Positions 16,376 through 25,099 of a stretch of DNA of 38,384 nucleotides are shown one piece after another. This stretch comes from an uncultured Clostridium sp. (GTDB lineage: Bacteria > Bacillota > Clostridia > TANB77 > CAG-508), in the NCBI GenBank assembly GCA_947426525.1, contig CANEEJ010000008.1, forward strand, positions 1-38,384, read 5' to 3'. Positions within the stretch are counted from its first letter, which is position 1; every line of letters begins with the position of its first letter. The notes under the pieces are model-generated. The model was not told the DNA's origin. It searched no databases and worked only from the letters and a program-made list of their open reading frames with translations. The position numbers were made by a program, and so were the translations under genes.

Positions 16376-18562
16376 ATGAAAATTATCAAAAGAGATGGAA
16401 CAATCGTTGATTATGATCCAGAGAAAATAAGAGTTGCCATTCAAAAAGCAAATGAAGAAGTAAGAGGAAGAGAAAAAATTTCAAAGGAGCAAATCAAAGA
16501 AATTATAAAATACATTGAAGAACTTCAAAAACCAAGAATTTTAGTAGAAGATATTCAAGATATCATTGAAGAAAAATTAATGGAATTTGATAAATACCAA
16601 TTAGCAAAAAAATACATTACCTATCGTTATACAAGAGAATTAGTTAGAAAATCTAACACAACAGACCAATCTATTAAAGAGCTAATTGAAGGAGAAAGTG
16701 AATATTGGAATAATGAAAATTCTAACAAAAATGCGAAAGTAGTTACCACCCAAAGAGATTACTTAGCAGGAATTACTAGTACTGATATCACAAGAAGATT
16801 TTTATTATCAGAAGATATCGTAAAAGCACATGACGAAGGAATTATCCATTTCCATGATGCAGATTACTTTGCACAAAATGCTTTGCATAACTGTGAATTA
16901 ATCAACTTAGAAGACATGTTACAAAATGGAACCATTATTAACGGTGTTATGATAGAAAAACCACATAGATTTATTACAGCAGCAACTATTGCTACACAAA
17001 TTATATTAGCTGTAACAAGCTCAAGCTATGGTGGAGCAACTATAACATTAAGTCACTTAGCACCATTTGTTAGAGATAGTTTCAATCAATATGTAAAAAG
17101 ATATAAACAAAGAGGATTAAACGAAGAAACTTGTAAAAAATATGCAAAACAAGATACCAGAAAAGAAATTGCAGACGGAGTACAAACCTTCAATTATCAA
17201 GTAAACTCTATGACCAATACCAATGGGCAAGCACCATTCTTATCTGTATGTATGTACTTAGGAGAAACAGAAGAATACAAAGATGAGTTAGCCATGATTA
17301 TTGAAGAATTCTTAAACCAAAGAATTCTAGGTTTCAAAAATGAAAAAGGTGTTTATATCACACCAGCCTTCCCAAAACTTCTTTATGTATTAGAAGAAGA
17401 CAACATCAAAGAAGGAAACAAATATTGGTATCTAACAGAGCTAGCAGCAAAATGTACTGCTAAAAGAATGGTACCAGATTACATATCTGAAAAGAAAATG
17501 AAAGAATTGAAAAAAGATAAATATGGTAATGGAAATTGCTATCCTTGTATGGGATGTCGTTCTTTCTTAACACCTTGGACAACAGAAGGAAATCCTTCTA
17601 AAGCGAAAAATTATAAAGAAGGCGAATCAAAATACTATGGAAGATTTAATCAAGGTGTTGTTACAATAAACTTAGTAGATGTTGCCTTATCTTCTAATAA
17701 AGATGAAGAACTATTCTGGAAAATTTATGAAGAAAGACTAGAATTATGTCATAAAGCATTACAAGCAAGACATCAAAGATTAAGCAAGGCGACAAGTGAT
17801 ATTGCGCCAATTCTATGGCAACATGGAGCATTAGCAAGATTAGACAAAGGAGAAAGCATTCACAAATTATTACATGATGGTTATTCAACTATTTCTTTAG
17901 GATATGCAGGACTATATGAATGTGTAAAATATATGACAGGACGTAGCCATACAGATAATGGAAATGGAAAAGAATTTGCTTTAAAAGTAATGCAAAAAAT
18001 GAATGACAAATGTAAAGAATGGAAAGAAGCAGAAAACATGGATTACAGTGTTTATGGAACACCAATCGAATCAACTACTTACAAATTTGCAAAATGTCTA
18101 AAAGATAGATTTGGAGTAATTGACGGAATTACAGATAAAGACTATATTACCAACTCTTACCATGTACCAGTATTTGAAGAAATTGACGCTTTCTCTAAAC
18201 TAAAATTAGAAAGTGAATTCCAACAATTAAGCCCTGGTGGAGCAATTTCTTACATTGAAACACCAAACTTACAAAATAACATCGAAGCCGTTCTAGAAGT
18301 AATGAAATTTATTTATGACAATATCATGTATGCAGAACTAAATACAAAATCTGATTATTGCCAAGAATGTGGTTTCGAAGGTGAAATTTTAATTGACGAT
18401 AAGTTAGAGTGGTATTGCCCAGAATGTGGTAATAGAAATCATGATACATTAAATGTAGCTAGAAGAACTTGTGGTTACATTGGAAGTAATTTCTGGAATA
18501 AGGGTAGAACACAAGAGATTAAGGAAAGGGTACTTCATATTGATAATAAGGATGACGAATAA
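16376..18562 (+). CDS. nrdD: Anaerobic (class III) ribonucleoside-triphosphate reductase
   Basis: A 728-residue glycyl-radical enzyme reducing NTPs to dNTPs without oxygen. An ATP-cone lies at about residues 1-90 (MKIIKRDGTIVDYDPEKI), then the barrel with HDADYFAQNALHNCEL near 160-175. The C-terminal zinc site has CQECGF and CPECGN near 661-682. The radical glycine motif is RRTCGYIGSNFWNKGR near 696-711, where the first Gly of GYIG carries the radical. The start at 16376 follows aaagggg. It forms an operon with nrdG 18 bases downstream and contains no in-frame CGG. Confidence 0.96.
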   Translation: MKIIKRDGTIVDYDPEKIRVAIQKANEEVRGREKISKEQIKEIIKYIEELQKPRILVEDIQDIIEEKLMEFDKYQLAKKYITYRYTRELVRKSNTTDQSIKELIEGESEYWNNENSNKNAKVVTTQRDYLAGITSTDITRRFLLSEDIVKAHDEGIIHFHDADYFAQNALHNCELINLEDMLQNGTIINGVMIEKPHRFITAATIATQIILAVTSSSYGGATITLSHLAPFVRDSFNQYVKRYKQRGLNEETCKKYAKQDTRKEIADGVQTFNYQVNSMTNTNGQAPFLSVCMYLGETEEYKDELAMIIEEFLNQRILGFKNEKGVYITPAFPKLLYVLEEDNIKEGNKYWYLTELAAKCTAKRMVPDYISEKKMKELKKDKYGNGNCYPCMGCRSFLTPWTTEGNPSKAKNYKEGESKYYGRFNQGVVTINLVDVALSSNKDEELFWKIYEERLELCHKALQARHQRLSKATSDIAPILWQHGALARLDKGESIHKLLHDGYSTISLGYAGLYECVKYMTGRSHTDNGNGKEFALKVMQKMNDKCKEWKEAENMDYSVYGTPIESTTYKFAKCLKDRFGVIDGITDKDYITNSYHVPVFEEIDAFSKLKLESEFQQLSPGGAISYIETPNLQNNIEAVLEVMKFIYDNIMYAELNTKSDYCQECGFEGEILIDDKLEWYCPECGNRNHDTLNVARRTCGYIGSNFWNKGRTQEIKERVLHIDNKDDE

Positions 18563-18580
18563 ACGAAAGGAACAAACAAA

Positions 18581-19072
18581 ATGAGATATAATAAAATACG
18601 AAAAATGGATATAGCAGATGGACCAGGAGTTAGAGTATCAATTTTTATGCAAGGTTGTACATTTAATTGTGAAAATTGCTTTAATAAAGATACACATGAT
18701 TTTAATGGAGGAAAAGAATTTACACAAGATACCATCAATCGAGTTTTAGAATTAAGCGAAAATGAAAATATACAAGGACTATCTATCTTAGGAGGAGAGC
18801 CAATGCATCCTAAGAATATAGAAGGAACAACGGCTTTGGCAAAGGCTTTTAAGGAAAAATTTCCAGATAAAACAATATGGTCTTGGACCGGTTTCTCTTT
18901 TGATAAAGATTTAAAAGATAAAGAGGTTTCAAAATATATTGATGTTTTAGTAGATGGACAATATGTAGAGGCATTAAGAAATCCAAAACTTAAGTATGCA
19001 GGTTCTTCTAACCAAAGAGTGATTGATGTACAAGAAAGCTTAAAAGAAGATAAAATTATCTTATGGGAGTAA
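18581..19072 (+). CDS. nrdG: Anaerobic ribonucleotide reductase activating protein
   Basis: A 163-residue radical-SAM enzyme that installs the glycyl radical in NrdD. The iron-sulfur motif is QGCTFNCENCFN (C-x3-C-x2-C) near residues 25-32. The SAM-binding GGE motif (LGGEPMHP) is near 70. DIADGPGVRVSIF at the N-terminus is typical of the family. It is transcribed with nrdD and followed by a terminator. Confidence 0.95.
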   Translation: MRYNKIRKMDIADGPGVRVSIFMQGCTFNCENCFNKDTHDFNGGKEFTQDTINRVLELSENENIQGLSILGGEPMHPKNIEGTTALAKAFKEKFPDKTIWSWTGFSFDKDLKDKEVSKYIDVLVDGQYVEALRNPKLKYAGSSNQRVIDVQESLKEDKIILWE

Positions 19073-19075
19073 GAA

Positions 19076-19113
19076 AAAAAGAAAGCACTTTTGCAGGTGT
19101 TTTCTTTTTTGGC
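19076..19113 (+). terminator. Terminator of nrdDG
   Basis: GAAAGCAC pairs with the later GTGTTTTC and is followed by TTTTTT. Confidence 0.75.
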
Positions 19114-19245
19114 AGAGAATGAAATTTGCATTTTTTTGCAAAAAGTAGTATAATAATGGTATATAGCTAAGCGCTATGGTAGACATTTCCTCGCTTTTAC
19201 AGGAGGACACGATAACAATATGAATTATAATAGGAGGATAAATTT

Positions 19246-19437
19246 ATGAAACAGAAATTATTTTTTATGGAGCTTTTAATGTACATCTTAGGAGGAACAT
19301 CATCCATAGCTTTATTTAAAGCATTGGTTGATCAGAGCATTTTATTTGCTGCAATCGGCGTTGTTCTTGTTGTTGCATTTGCGGTATGCTTTATAGTATA
19401 CGGAAGAGAAGAACGCAAAATAACGAGTGAAATGTAG
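19246..19437 (+). CDS. Small two-helix membrane protein, unknown
   Basis: A 63-residue protein with two hydrophobic helices (about 5-25 and 31-51) and a charged tail ending GREERKITSEM. I do not recognise a family. Two ribosome sites are visible: aataggagg 8 bases before its ATG, and another aggagg at 19201-19206 in a 100-base leader. Codon use (GTT, CTT, GGC, GCG) is less AT-rich than its neighbours. With its own leader and terminator it looks like a self-contained, perhaps transferred, cassette. A type I toxin or holin-like peptide is possible but unproven. Confidence 0.55.
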   Translation: MKQKLFFMELLMYILGGTSSIALFKALVDQSILFAAIGVVLVVAFAVCFIVYGREERKITSEM

Positions 19438-19451
19438 TTTTGTTTCAAGCG

Positions 19452-19482
19452 AAAACACAGTGTATACTGTGTTTTTTGCTTT
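19452..19482 (+). terminator. Strong terminator
   Basis: AAAACACAGT (19452-19461) pairs with ACTGTGTTTT (19466-19475) around a 4-base loop, with T-rich sequence after it. Confidence 0.85.
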
Positions 19483-19484
19483 TT

Positions 19485-19838
19485 ATAGAAATAAAATTAA
19501 ATTCCTATACTAAAAAAGAAGTGGTATTAGGAAAATATATACTAGTAATTAGTGGTACAGTAATAGGTGCAATTTTAGGAAGTTTAGCAAGTATAATTTT
19601 AACACTTGTTATGAAAACACAACTTCCTAATTTATTGGAATTACTTGAATTAGCAATTGGAAGTGTATTTGGAATAGGAATAGTAGAAGCCATTCAAATA
19701 CCATTTATTTATAAATATGGAGCTGAAAAAGGAAGAATTCAAATTTTTATTGCAATAGCAGTAATAGCTATAATAAGTATGTATTTTATTTCTTACACGA
19801 TAGCTTATAAAATTTACAGTAAAAAAGAAATTGCTTAA
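19485..19838 (+). pseudogene. C-terminal remnant of an ABC-2 type permease
   Basis: The readable part starts with SYTKKEVVLGKYI, the motif that in ABC-2 permeases of this kind follows an N-terminal membrane helix and loop. Three further hydrophobic helices and a normal stop follow. The N-terminal third is missing, and the in-frame region upstream is the terminator of the preceding gene. No ribosome binding site serves it. It is best read as a 5'-truncated remnant left by a deletion or by arrival of the small upstream cassette. No CGG is present, so this break is not of the recoding type. Confidence 0.6.
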
Positions 19839-19843
19839 AAGTG

Positions 19844-19874
19844 TTGACTTTATAGGGGTGCTAAGATATATAAT
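19844..19874 (+). promoter_or_regulatory. Promoter of histidine phosphatase gene
   Basis: TTGACT at 19844-19849, with TATATA (17-base spacing) or the overlapping TATAAT (19869-19874) as -10. Confidence 0.55.
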
Positions 19875-19896
19875 ATAAGAAAAGGAGAAAAGAAAA

Positions 19897-20433
19897 ATGG
19901 CAGTTAAAATAATATATTTTGTACATGGTACAACAACTGATAATTTAGAACACAAATCAACAGGATGGATTCCTGGCGAATTGAGTGAAAAAGGAATTAA
20001 GCAAAGTATTGAACTAAAAGAGCAAATTGATATAAATGATATTGATATAGTGATTTCATCAGATTTAAAGAGAGCAATTGATTCAGCTAATTATACTTTT
20101 GAAGATGAAAAAGTGATATTACATGATAAAAGAATTAGAGAATGTAATTATGGCGATTTGAATGGAAAAGATACATCACTGGTTAAATACGAAGAACATA
20201 TTGATATCCCATTTCCAAATGGAGAATCTCTAAAAGAAGTGGAAAGCAGAGTTCGAGATTTTTGTAAGTATCTATTGGATAATTATGAGGGGAAAACAGT
20301 GGCATTGGTTGCACATAAGGCACCTCAATTGGCTTTAGAAGTGATTACTAAGAATATTACTTGGGAAGAAGCGGTTGAAAAAGATTGGAGAAAAACAAAA
20401 TCTTGGCAACCTGGTTGGCAATATACAATATAA
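19897..20433 (+). CDS. Histidine phosphatase family protein (phosphoglycerate mutase-like)
   Basis: A 178-residue protein of the histidine phosphatase superfamily. The phosphate pocket motif reads FVHGTTTDN near residues 8-16, with His kept but the usual preceding Arg (RHG) replaced by Val. The second motif is present (ISSDLKRAIDSA), as are the acidic RECNYGDLNG and the C-terminal VALVAHKAPQ with the second catalytic His. Loss of one phosphate-binding Arg may lower or alter activity. The start has aaaggag upstream. Confidence 0.8.
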   Translation: MAVKIIYFVHGTTTDNLEHKSTGWIPGELSEKGIKQSIELKEQIDINDIDIVISSDLKRAIDSANYTFEDEKVILHDKRIRECNYGDLNGKDTSLVKYEEHIDIPFPNGESLKEVESRVRDFCKYLLDNYEGKTVALVAHKAPQLALEVITKNITWEEAVEKDWRKTKSWQPGWQYTI

Positions 20434-20449
20434 AGGAGAAAAAAATATT

Positions 20450-21229
20450 ATGGAAGCTACTATAAAAAGTATAGAACGAAAGAAAATACTAAATAGACAA
20501 TATTTTAAAATAGTAATAGAAAGTTCAGGAAGAGAGTATGTGGTATCAAATCCATTATTAAGCGACCCTATCAATTTTAGAAAGCAGGTCTTTGGCATAC
20601 TAACTGCTTGCAACTGTTATGATATTATGAGACTAGGAGGGAGAGAAATTCCAATTCCACAAAAGGCTATAGGATATTATATAGAAGGCAGAGGCTATAA
20701 AATTTTTGAAAACGATAAAGGACAATGGTTTTCTTTTCATGAAAATACAGGAAAGTATTCCTGCGAAAAAGCAGATGAACATACAAAACAGTTAATAAAA
20801 AAAGCAGAAGAATATAATATTAGTAATGTTACTAAAGCAAAAGGAACCATAGAGAGTATAAAATCTACAAGTGGTGTTTTCCAGATGTTATTTCAAAGTG
20901 AAGAAGGACTTAGTTCATTTTTGACAACAGGACAAGTATATTGGGGATTCGGTAATCCTATCAATATTGGAAACAATGCAACTGAAAGTCAAAAGTTAGA
21001 AGCAGCAAAAATGTTTACGAGTTTTATTACATCCTTAATGGATTTTTATGGAGAAAATGATTTACTAAAACTGGGTGGAGAAATTGAAACATATCCAAAA
21101 GTAGAAATAGCATTAAATCATAGTAATAAAATAAAGTCCATTATCAATCCTAGCACAGGATTAGGAATTGGAATTGGGCAAAGCTATGAGATGTTTGATA
21201 CTTCTAATGTACATGAAAAAGGAGAATAA
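20450..21229 (+). CDS. Uncharacterised protein with internal duplication
   Basis: A 259-residue cytoplasmic protein of unknown function. The start at 20450 is chosen for taaaggag 10 bases upstream. Two similar halves are visible. The first (about 5-65) begins TIKSIERKK and ends CYDIMRLGGRE. The second (about 121-225) begins TIESIKST and ends NDLLKLGGEIE. Each has a strand pair, a basic-to-aromatic FQ/FK strand, a loop with NP, a helix and a D-(I/L)-(M/L)-(R/K)-LGG end. It is 16 bases after the phosphatase gene and 3 bases before a 67-residue gene, so an operon is likely. Confidence 0.6.
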   Translation: MEATIKSIERKKILNRQYFKIVIESSGREYVVSNPLLSDPINFRKQVFGILTACNCYDIMRLGGREIPIPQKAIGYYIEGRGYKIFENDKGQWFSFHENTGKYSCEKADEHTKQLIKKAEEYNISNVTKAKGTIESIKSTSGVFQMLFQSEEGLSSFLTTGQVYWGFGNPINIGNNATESQKLEAAKMFTSFITSLMDFYGENDLLKLGGEIETYPKVEIALNHSNKIKSIINPSTGLGIGIGQSYEMFDTSNVHEKGE

Positions 21230-21232
21230 GAT

Positions 21233-21436
21233 ATGAGCAAATATGAACCATTATGGGAATACTTAAAAAATAATGGAAAGCAAAGTTATAAATTATCCTA
21301 TAAAGAAATAAAAGATATTTTAGGATTTGAGATAGACCATTCATTTTTAACTTATAAAAAAGAAGCCAAAGAATATGGCTATGAAGTTGGGAAAATAGCA
21401 ATGAAAGAGAAAATGGTCAACTTTAATAAGACATAA
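21233..21436 (+). CDS. Small protein of the DUF7662-like type
   Basis: A 67-residue protein beginning YEPLWEYLKNNGKQSYKLSYKEIKDILGF (given in part: KYEPLWEYLK and YKEIKDILGF). This pattern is common in small phage- and host-encoded proteins where it forms a winged, DNA-binding-like fold. Function is unknown. It lies 3 bases after the previous gene, with aaaggagaa as ribosome site. Confidence 0.6.
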   Translation: MSKYEPLWEYLKNNGKQSYKLSYKEIKDILGFEIDHSFLTYKKEAKEYGYEVGKIAMKEKMVNFNKT

Positions 21437-21494
21437 TTAAAAGTTATAATTTCAATAAAAAGGTTTATAATAGAAAAAGGAGGCAATCGAAAAG

Positions 21495-22019
21495 ATGAAA
21501 AAAATATATATCATATTAACCCATACAGGAACCAATCTATCAAAACTAATAAAAAGCTATACCAAAGATGAATTCTCGCATGTGTCGATTGCATTAGACC
21601 CTGAATTAAAGCAGATGTATAGCTTTGGAAGATTAAATCCATACAATCCATTTTGGGCAGGATTTGTACACGAAGAAATTGATAATGGAACATTTAAAAG
21701 ATTTTATATGACAAAAACAAGAATTTATTCTTTAGAAGTTACAGAAGAGCAATATCAAAAAATAAAAAATGCCATTCAAGAAATCGAAAAAGAAAAAAAG
21801 CAATATACCTTTAATATATTAGGATTATTTGCAGCAGGATTTCATAAAAAAATAGCGATGAAAAAATCATTTTATTGTGCTGAATTTGTAAAGCATGTAA
21901 TAGATCAAGCTGAAATCAAAACAGAACTACCAGAAGTAGCCAAACCAGAAGATTTTAAGAAAATAAAAAATTTACAAGAAATATATAGTGGATTTTTAAG
22001 AAAATATAAACCAGAATAA
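21495..22019 (+). CDS. YiiX/NlpC-P60-like permuted papain-fold hydrolase
   Basis: A 174-residue protein resembling the circularly permuted NlpC/P60 (YiiX-like) enzymes. The His lies in EFSHVSIALD near residues 29-33 and the Cys in SFYCAEFVKHVID near 130, the reversed order typical of the permuted group. There is no signal peptide. Such enzymes cleave amide or ester bonds in peptides or lipids; the substrate here is unknown. It is followed by its own terminator. Confidence 0.7.
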   Translation: MKKIYIILTHTGTNLSKLIKSYTKDEFSHVSIALDPELKQMYSFGRLNPYNPFWAGFVHEEIDNGTFKRFYMTKTRIYSLEVTEEQYQKIKNAIQEIEKEKKQYTFNILGLFAAGFHKKIAMKKSFYCAEFVKHVIDQAEIKTELPEVAKPEDFKKIKNLQEIYSGFLRKYKPE

Positions 22020-22053
22020 AAAGTCATTTTCTATTAATGAGATGACTTTTTAT
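22019..22053 (+). terminator. Terminator
   Basis: AAAAGTCAT (22019-22027) pairs with ATGACTTTT (22042-22050), then T-rich sequence. Confidence 0.85.
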
Positions 22054-22070
22054 TTTTATTAGAAGGAGTG

Positions 22071-22124
22071 GTCAACTAATTGACAAAGTATAATGGTAGT
22101 GATAATCTAGTATCAAATACTAGA
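22071..22124 (+). promoter_or_regulatory. Promoter with two inverted repeats before FabK-like gene
   Basis: GTCAA..TTGAC (22071-22084) overlaps a TTGACA -35. TCTAGTAT-CAA-ATACTAGA (22106-22124) is a perfect 8-base inverted repeat 12 bases before the start. GATAAT at 22101-22106 may be the -10. The second palindrome is a good candidate operator, for example for a MarR/FabT-like regulator, but the regulator is not in the window. Confidence 0.5.
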
Positions 22125-22136
22125 TAGGAGGAAAAT

Positions 22137-23189
22137 ATGGAAGGAATAAAAATAGGAAATAAGCAATCCAAATACCCTATTATTCAAGGCGGAATGGGAG
22201 TTGGAGTATCATTGCATAAATTAGCAGGAACTGTTAGCAAAGAAGGAGGAATTGGAGTTATTTCTATGGCAGACATAGGATATCAAGAGCCAGATTTTAA
22301 TAAAAATCCGATGCAAGCCAATCTAAGGGCAATTGAAAAAGAAATAAAAATGGCAAGAGAAATAGCAGGAAAAGGAAAAATACTAGGTGCTAATATTATG
22401 GTAGCATTAAATAATTATAAGGAAATTGTAAAAGAGTGCGTCAAAAATAAAATTGATTTAATCATTTCTGGTGCTGGAATTCCAAAAGAATTGCCAGAAT
22501 ATGTAAAGGGTTCTACTACCAAAATAGCTCCAATTGTATCTTCACTTAGATGTTGCAAACTAATTGTAAAGCATTGGATAAAAAAGTACAATTATGTTCC
22601 AGATATGATAGTAATTGAAGGACCAGAAGCAGGAGGACATTTAGGGTTCAAAGTAGAAGAACTACAAGAAAATAAGAAACCAAAATTAAAACAAATTACA
22701 AAAGAAGTAGTAGAATATATAAAAGAAGTAGAAAAAGAAACCAAAAGAGAAATACCAGTTATTGCAGCAGGGGGAATATGGGATAAACAAGATATTGAAA
22801 AGTTTTTGAGCATAGGAGCAACAGGAGTACAAATGGCGACTAGATTTGTACCAACTTATGAGTGTGATGCCTCAGAAGAATTCAAAAAAGCATATATTAA
22901 CGCTAAAACAGAAGATATTAAAATTATTCATAGTCCAGTAGGAATGCCAGGAAGAGCAATCTATAATAATTTTATCAAGCAAACAGAGAAAGAAAAGTGT
23001 AAAATAGAAAAATGTTATCAATGTATTCGAACCTGTAAAGTAGCAGATACACCATATTGTATAACAAAAGCCCTCATTAATGCTGTAAAGGGAAATATAG
23101 AAAAAGCATTAATATTTTGTGGTAGCAATGTCGGCAGAGCAAAAGAAATAATTTCAGTACATCAATTAATGAAAGAACTTACGAACTAA
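22137..23189 (+). CDS. Nitronate monooxygenase / FabK-like flavoprotein
   Basis: A 350-residue FMN TIM-barrel enzyme. It begins PIIQGGMGVGVS. The flavin and phosphate motifs are EGPEAGGHLGF near 162-172, VIAAGGIW near 204 and GATGVQMATRFVPT near 226. The C-terminal region carries a cysteine cluster (KCYQCIRTCK) near 297, common in clostridial members. Reaction could be nitronate oxidation or enoyl-ACP reduction; without fab neighbours the choice is open. Start at 22137 follows ataggagg. Confidence 0.85.
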   Translation: MEGIKIGNKQSKYPIIQGGMGVGVSLHKLAGTVSKEGGIGVISMADIGYQEPDFNKNPMQANLRAIEKEIKMAREIAGKGKILGANIMVALNNYKEIVKECVKNKIDLIISGAGIPKELPEYVKGSTTKIAPIVSSLRCCKLIVKHWIKKYNYVPDMIVIEGPEAGGHLGFKVEELQENKKPKLKQITKEVVEYIKEVEKETKREIPVIAAGGIWDKQDIEKFLSIGATGVQMATRFVPTYECDASEEFKKAYINAKTEDIKIIHSPVGMPGRAIYNNFIKQTEKEKCKIEKCYQCIRTCKVADTPYCITKALINAVKGNIEKALIFCGSNVGRAKEIISVHQLMKELTN

Positions 23190-23197
23190 AAAATTCA

Positions 23198-23227
23198 AAC
23201 CTTACAGATTTGTAAGGTTTTTTTTAT
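23198..23227 (+). terminator. Terminator
   Basis: AAACCTTACA (23198-23207) pairs with TGTAAGGTTT (23212-23221) and a T-run follows. Confidence 0.9.
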
Positions 23228-23235
23228 GATATTTG

Positions 23236-23244
23236 TGCTATAAT
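23236..23244 (+). promoter_or_regulatory. Extended -10 promoter of bceR
   Basis: TGCTATAAT is a TG-N-TATAAT extended -10, 28 bases before the response regulator start. Confidence 0.6.
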
Positions 23245-23272
23245 ATCAATAACAAAAAGGAGAAGTGAAAAA

Positions 23273-23944
23273 ATGTCAAAAATATTAATTGTAGAAGATG
23301 ATGAGAAATTAAGAGATGAGTTAGAGATTTTCTTAAATCATAATGGGTATCAGGCGAATTCATTAAAAAAGTTTGACAATACCATACAAAATATTTTAGA
23401 AGAAAGGCCAGATTTACTTTTACTGGACATTAATTTGCCAAATACAGATGGAGAGTATATTTGTAAGGAGATTAGAAAGCAATCTAGTTTGCCAATTATT
23501 ATTATAACAAGTAGAGATAATGAAATTGATGAGTTACTCAGCATCAATTATGGAGCTGACCATTACATCACGAAACCTTTTAATATTCAAATTTTGTTAG
23601 CTAAAATTGCTTCTTTGCTCCGAAGAACAAATTTAGAGGTAAGTAATTTCGAAAAGATAGATTGCAAGGACTTTATTCTAAACATTAACAAAAGTACAAT
23701 TGAAAACAATAGCAAAGCAATTGAGTTAACGAAAAATGAACTGAGAATTTTGAAATATTTAGTGCAAAATCGAGGGAAAATTGTTTCTAGGGAAGATATT
23801 ATGGAATGCCTATGGGATAGTGAAAGCTTTATTGATGACAATACATTAACAGTAAATATCACGAGATTAAGAAATAAGTTAGATGAACTAAATCTAAAGG
23901 AACTTCTAGAAACAAAAAGAGGACAAGGATATCTATTAAAATAG
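23273..23944 (+). CDS. bceR: BceR-like response regulator (OmpR family)
   Basis: A 223-residue response regulator. The receiver domain has acidic residues EDDE near 8-11, the phosphorylated Asp in LLLLDINLP near 52, Thr/Ser in IIITSRD near 80 and Lys in YITKPFN near 102. A winged-helix DNA-binding domain occupies about 125-223 and ends KRGQGYLLK. It is followed by a BceS-type kinase and a BceAB transporter, the standard peptide-antibiotic detoxification module. A BceR-type site lies before bceA. Confidence 0.9.
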   Translation: MSKILIVEDDEKLRDELEIFLNHNGYQANSLKKFDNTIQNILEERPDLLLLDINLPNTDGEYICKEIRKQSSLPIIIITSRDNEIDELLSINYGADHYITKPFNIQILLAKIASLLRRTNLEVSNFEKIDCKDFILNINKSTIENNSKAIELTKNELRILKYLVQNRGKIVSREDIMECLWDSESFIDDNTLTVNITRLRNKLDELNLKELLETKRGQGYLLK

Positions 23945-23957
23945 TAAGGAGAGTATA

Positions 23958-24977
23958 ATGCAATTTAAAAGTTTTTTAAAAGACAAGTTATTAACAATAA
24001 GTTTACTAATATTTGGAATTATAACCATAGAGATATTTTTAATCATTTATCCATTTGGGAATTTTATTAAAATTTATATTCCTCTAGTTATATTAGGATT
24101 TTACTTTATTAGTATTATGATAGAATATTTCCATAAAAAATCATTTTATGAAAAGGTGTTTCAAACCCTAAATCAATTGGAAGAAAAATATCTAGTAACA
24201 GAGTTAATAAAAGAACCAGATTTTATAGAAGGAAAGGCATTACAAGAAATCTTACAAGAAGTTAATAAAGCAATGTTAGAACATGTTAATCAATACAAAT
24301 ATGTAACAGAAGACTACAAAGAATATATTGAACTATGGATTCACGAAATCAAATTGCCATTAACAGCTAGTAAATTAATCATAGAGAACAATAAAAATAC
24401 AATCACCAAAAACATTGATGAAGAATTAGACAAAGTAGAAAATTATATAGAACAAGCGTTATTTTATGCAAGAAGTAACACCGTAGAAAAAGATTACTAT
24501 ATTAAAAAATGTGTACTAAAAGAAATGGTTAATGAGTGTATTAAGAAAAACAAAAATATACTCATTCAAGAAAAAATAAGCATGAAATTACACGATTTAG
24601 ACATAGAAGTTAATACAGATAGCAAATGGATTATTTTTATTTTAAACCAGTTAATTCAAAATAGCGTAAAATACCAAAAGCAAGAAGAAAATTCAAAAAT
24701 TGAGATATATGCTAAGCAAGGGAAAGAAAATGTTATTTTATATATTAAGGATAATGGCATGGGAATTAAAAAAGGAGAAATTACAAGAGTTTTTGAAAAA
24801 GGTTTTACAGGGACGAATGGAAGATTGCTAAATAAAAAATCAACTGGGATTGGTCTATATTTGTGCAGAAAGTTATGTAATAAATTAGGAATAGCAATTG
24901 AATTAAATTCCGTACAAAATAAAGGTACAGAAATACGATTAGTGTTCCCCAAAAGCAGTTATATGAATATTAAATAA
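23958..24977 (+). CDS. bceS: BceS-like intramembrane-sensing histidine kinase
   Basis: A 339-residue sensor kinase. Two N-terminal membrane helices (about 11-32 and 36-54) have almost no external loop, typical of kinases that sense through the BceB permease. The H-box is WIHEIKLPLTASK near residue 138. The N-box is LNQLIQNSVKYQ near 228, G1 is DNGMGIKKG near 267 and G2 is STGIGLYLCRKL near 295. It starts 13 bases after bceR and is followed by a terminator. Confidence 0.9.
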   Translation: MQFKSFLKDKLLTISLLIFGIITIEIFLIIYPFGNFIKIYIPLVILGFYFISIMIEYFHKKSFYEKVFQTLNQLEEKYLVTELIKEPDFIEGKALQEILQEVNKAMLEHVNQYKYVTEDYKEYIELWIHEIKLPLTASKLIIENNKNTITKNIDEELDKVENYIEQALFYARSNTVEKDYYIKKCVLKEMVNECIKKNKNILIQEKISMKLHDLDIEVNTDSKWIIFILNQLIQNSVKYQKQEENSKIEIYAKQGKENVILYIKDNGMGIKKGEITRVFEKGFTGTNGRLLNKKSTGIGLYLCRKLCNKLGIAIELNSVQNKGTEIRLVFPKSSYMNIK

Positions 24978-24984
24978 TACTGTG

Positions 24985-25010
24985 AAATGCCTAACAAAAA
25001 GGCATTTTTT
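24985..25010 (+). terminator. Terminator after bceS
   Basis: AAATGCCT (24985-24992) pairs with AGGCATTT (25000-25007), then T-run. It separates bceRS from bceAB transcription. Confidence 0.8.
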
Positions 25011-25016
25011 AGTGCC

Positions 25017-25030
25017 TTACAAAAATGTAA
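25017..25030 (+). promoter_or_regulatory. BceR-type operator
   Basis: TTACA-AAAA-TGTAA fits the TNACA-N4-TGTAA motif described for BceR-like regulators. Another TGTAA at 25037-25041 and TGTTAC at 25052-25057 follow. A TATACT (25075-25080) downstream may be the -10. This places bceAB under the adjacent bceRS. Confidence 0.65.
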
Positions 25031-25099
25031 GAAAAATGTAAGCAAAATCGATGTTACTTTAGAGAAAAATACTTTATACTTAATGTAAGAATAAAGCAA

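Noticed and set aside
19440..19484. N-terminal extension of the permease remnant starting at 19440
   Set aside because: This segment is the stem and T-run of a terminator for the preceding gene and has no ribosome site.
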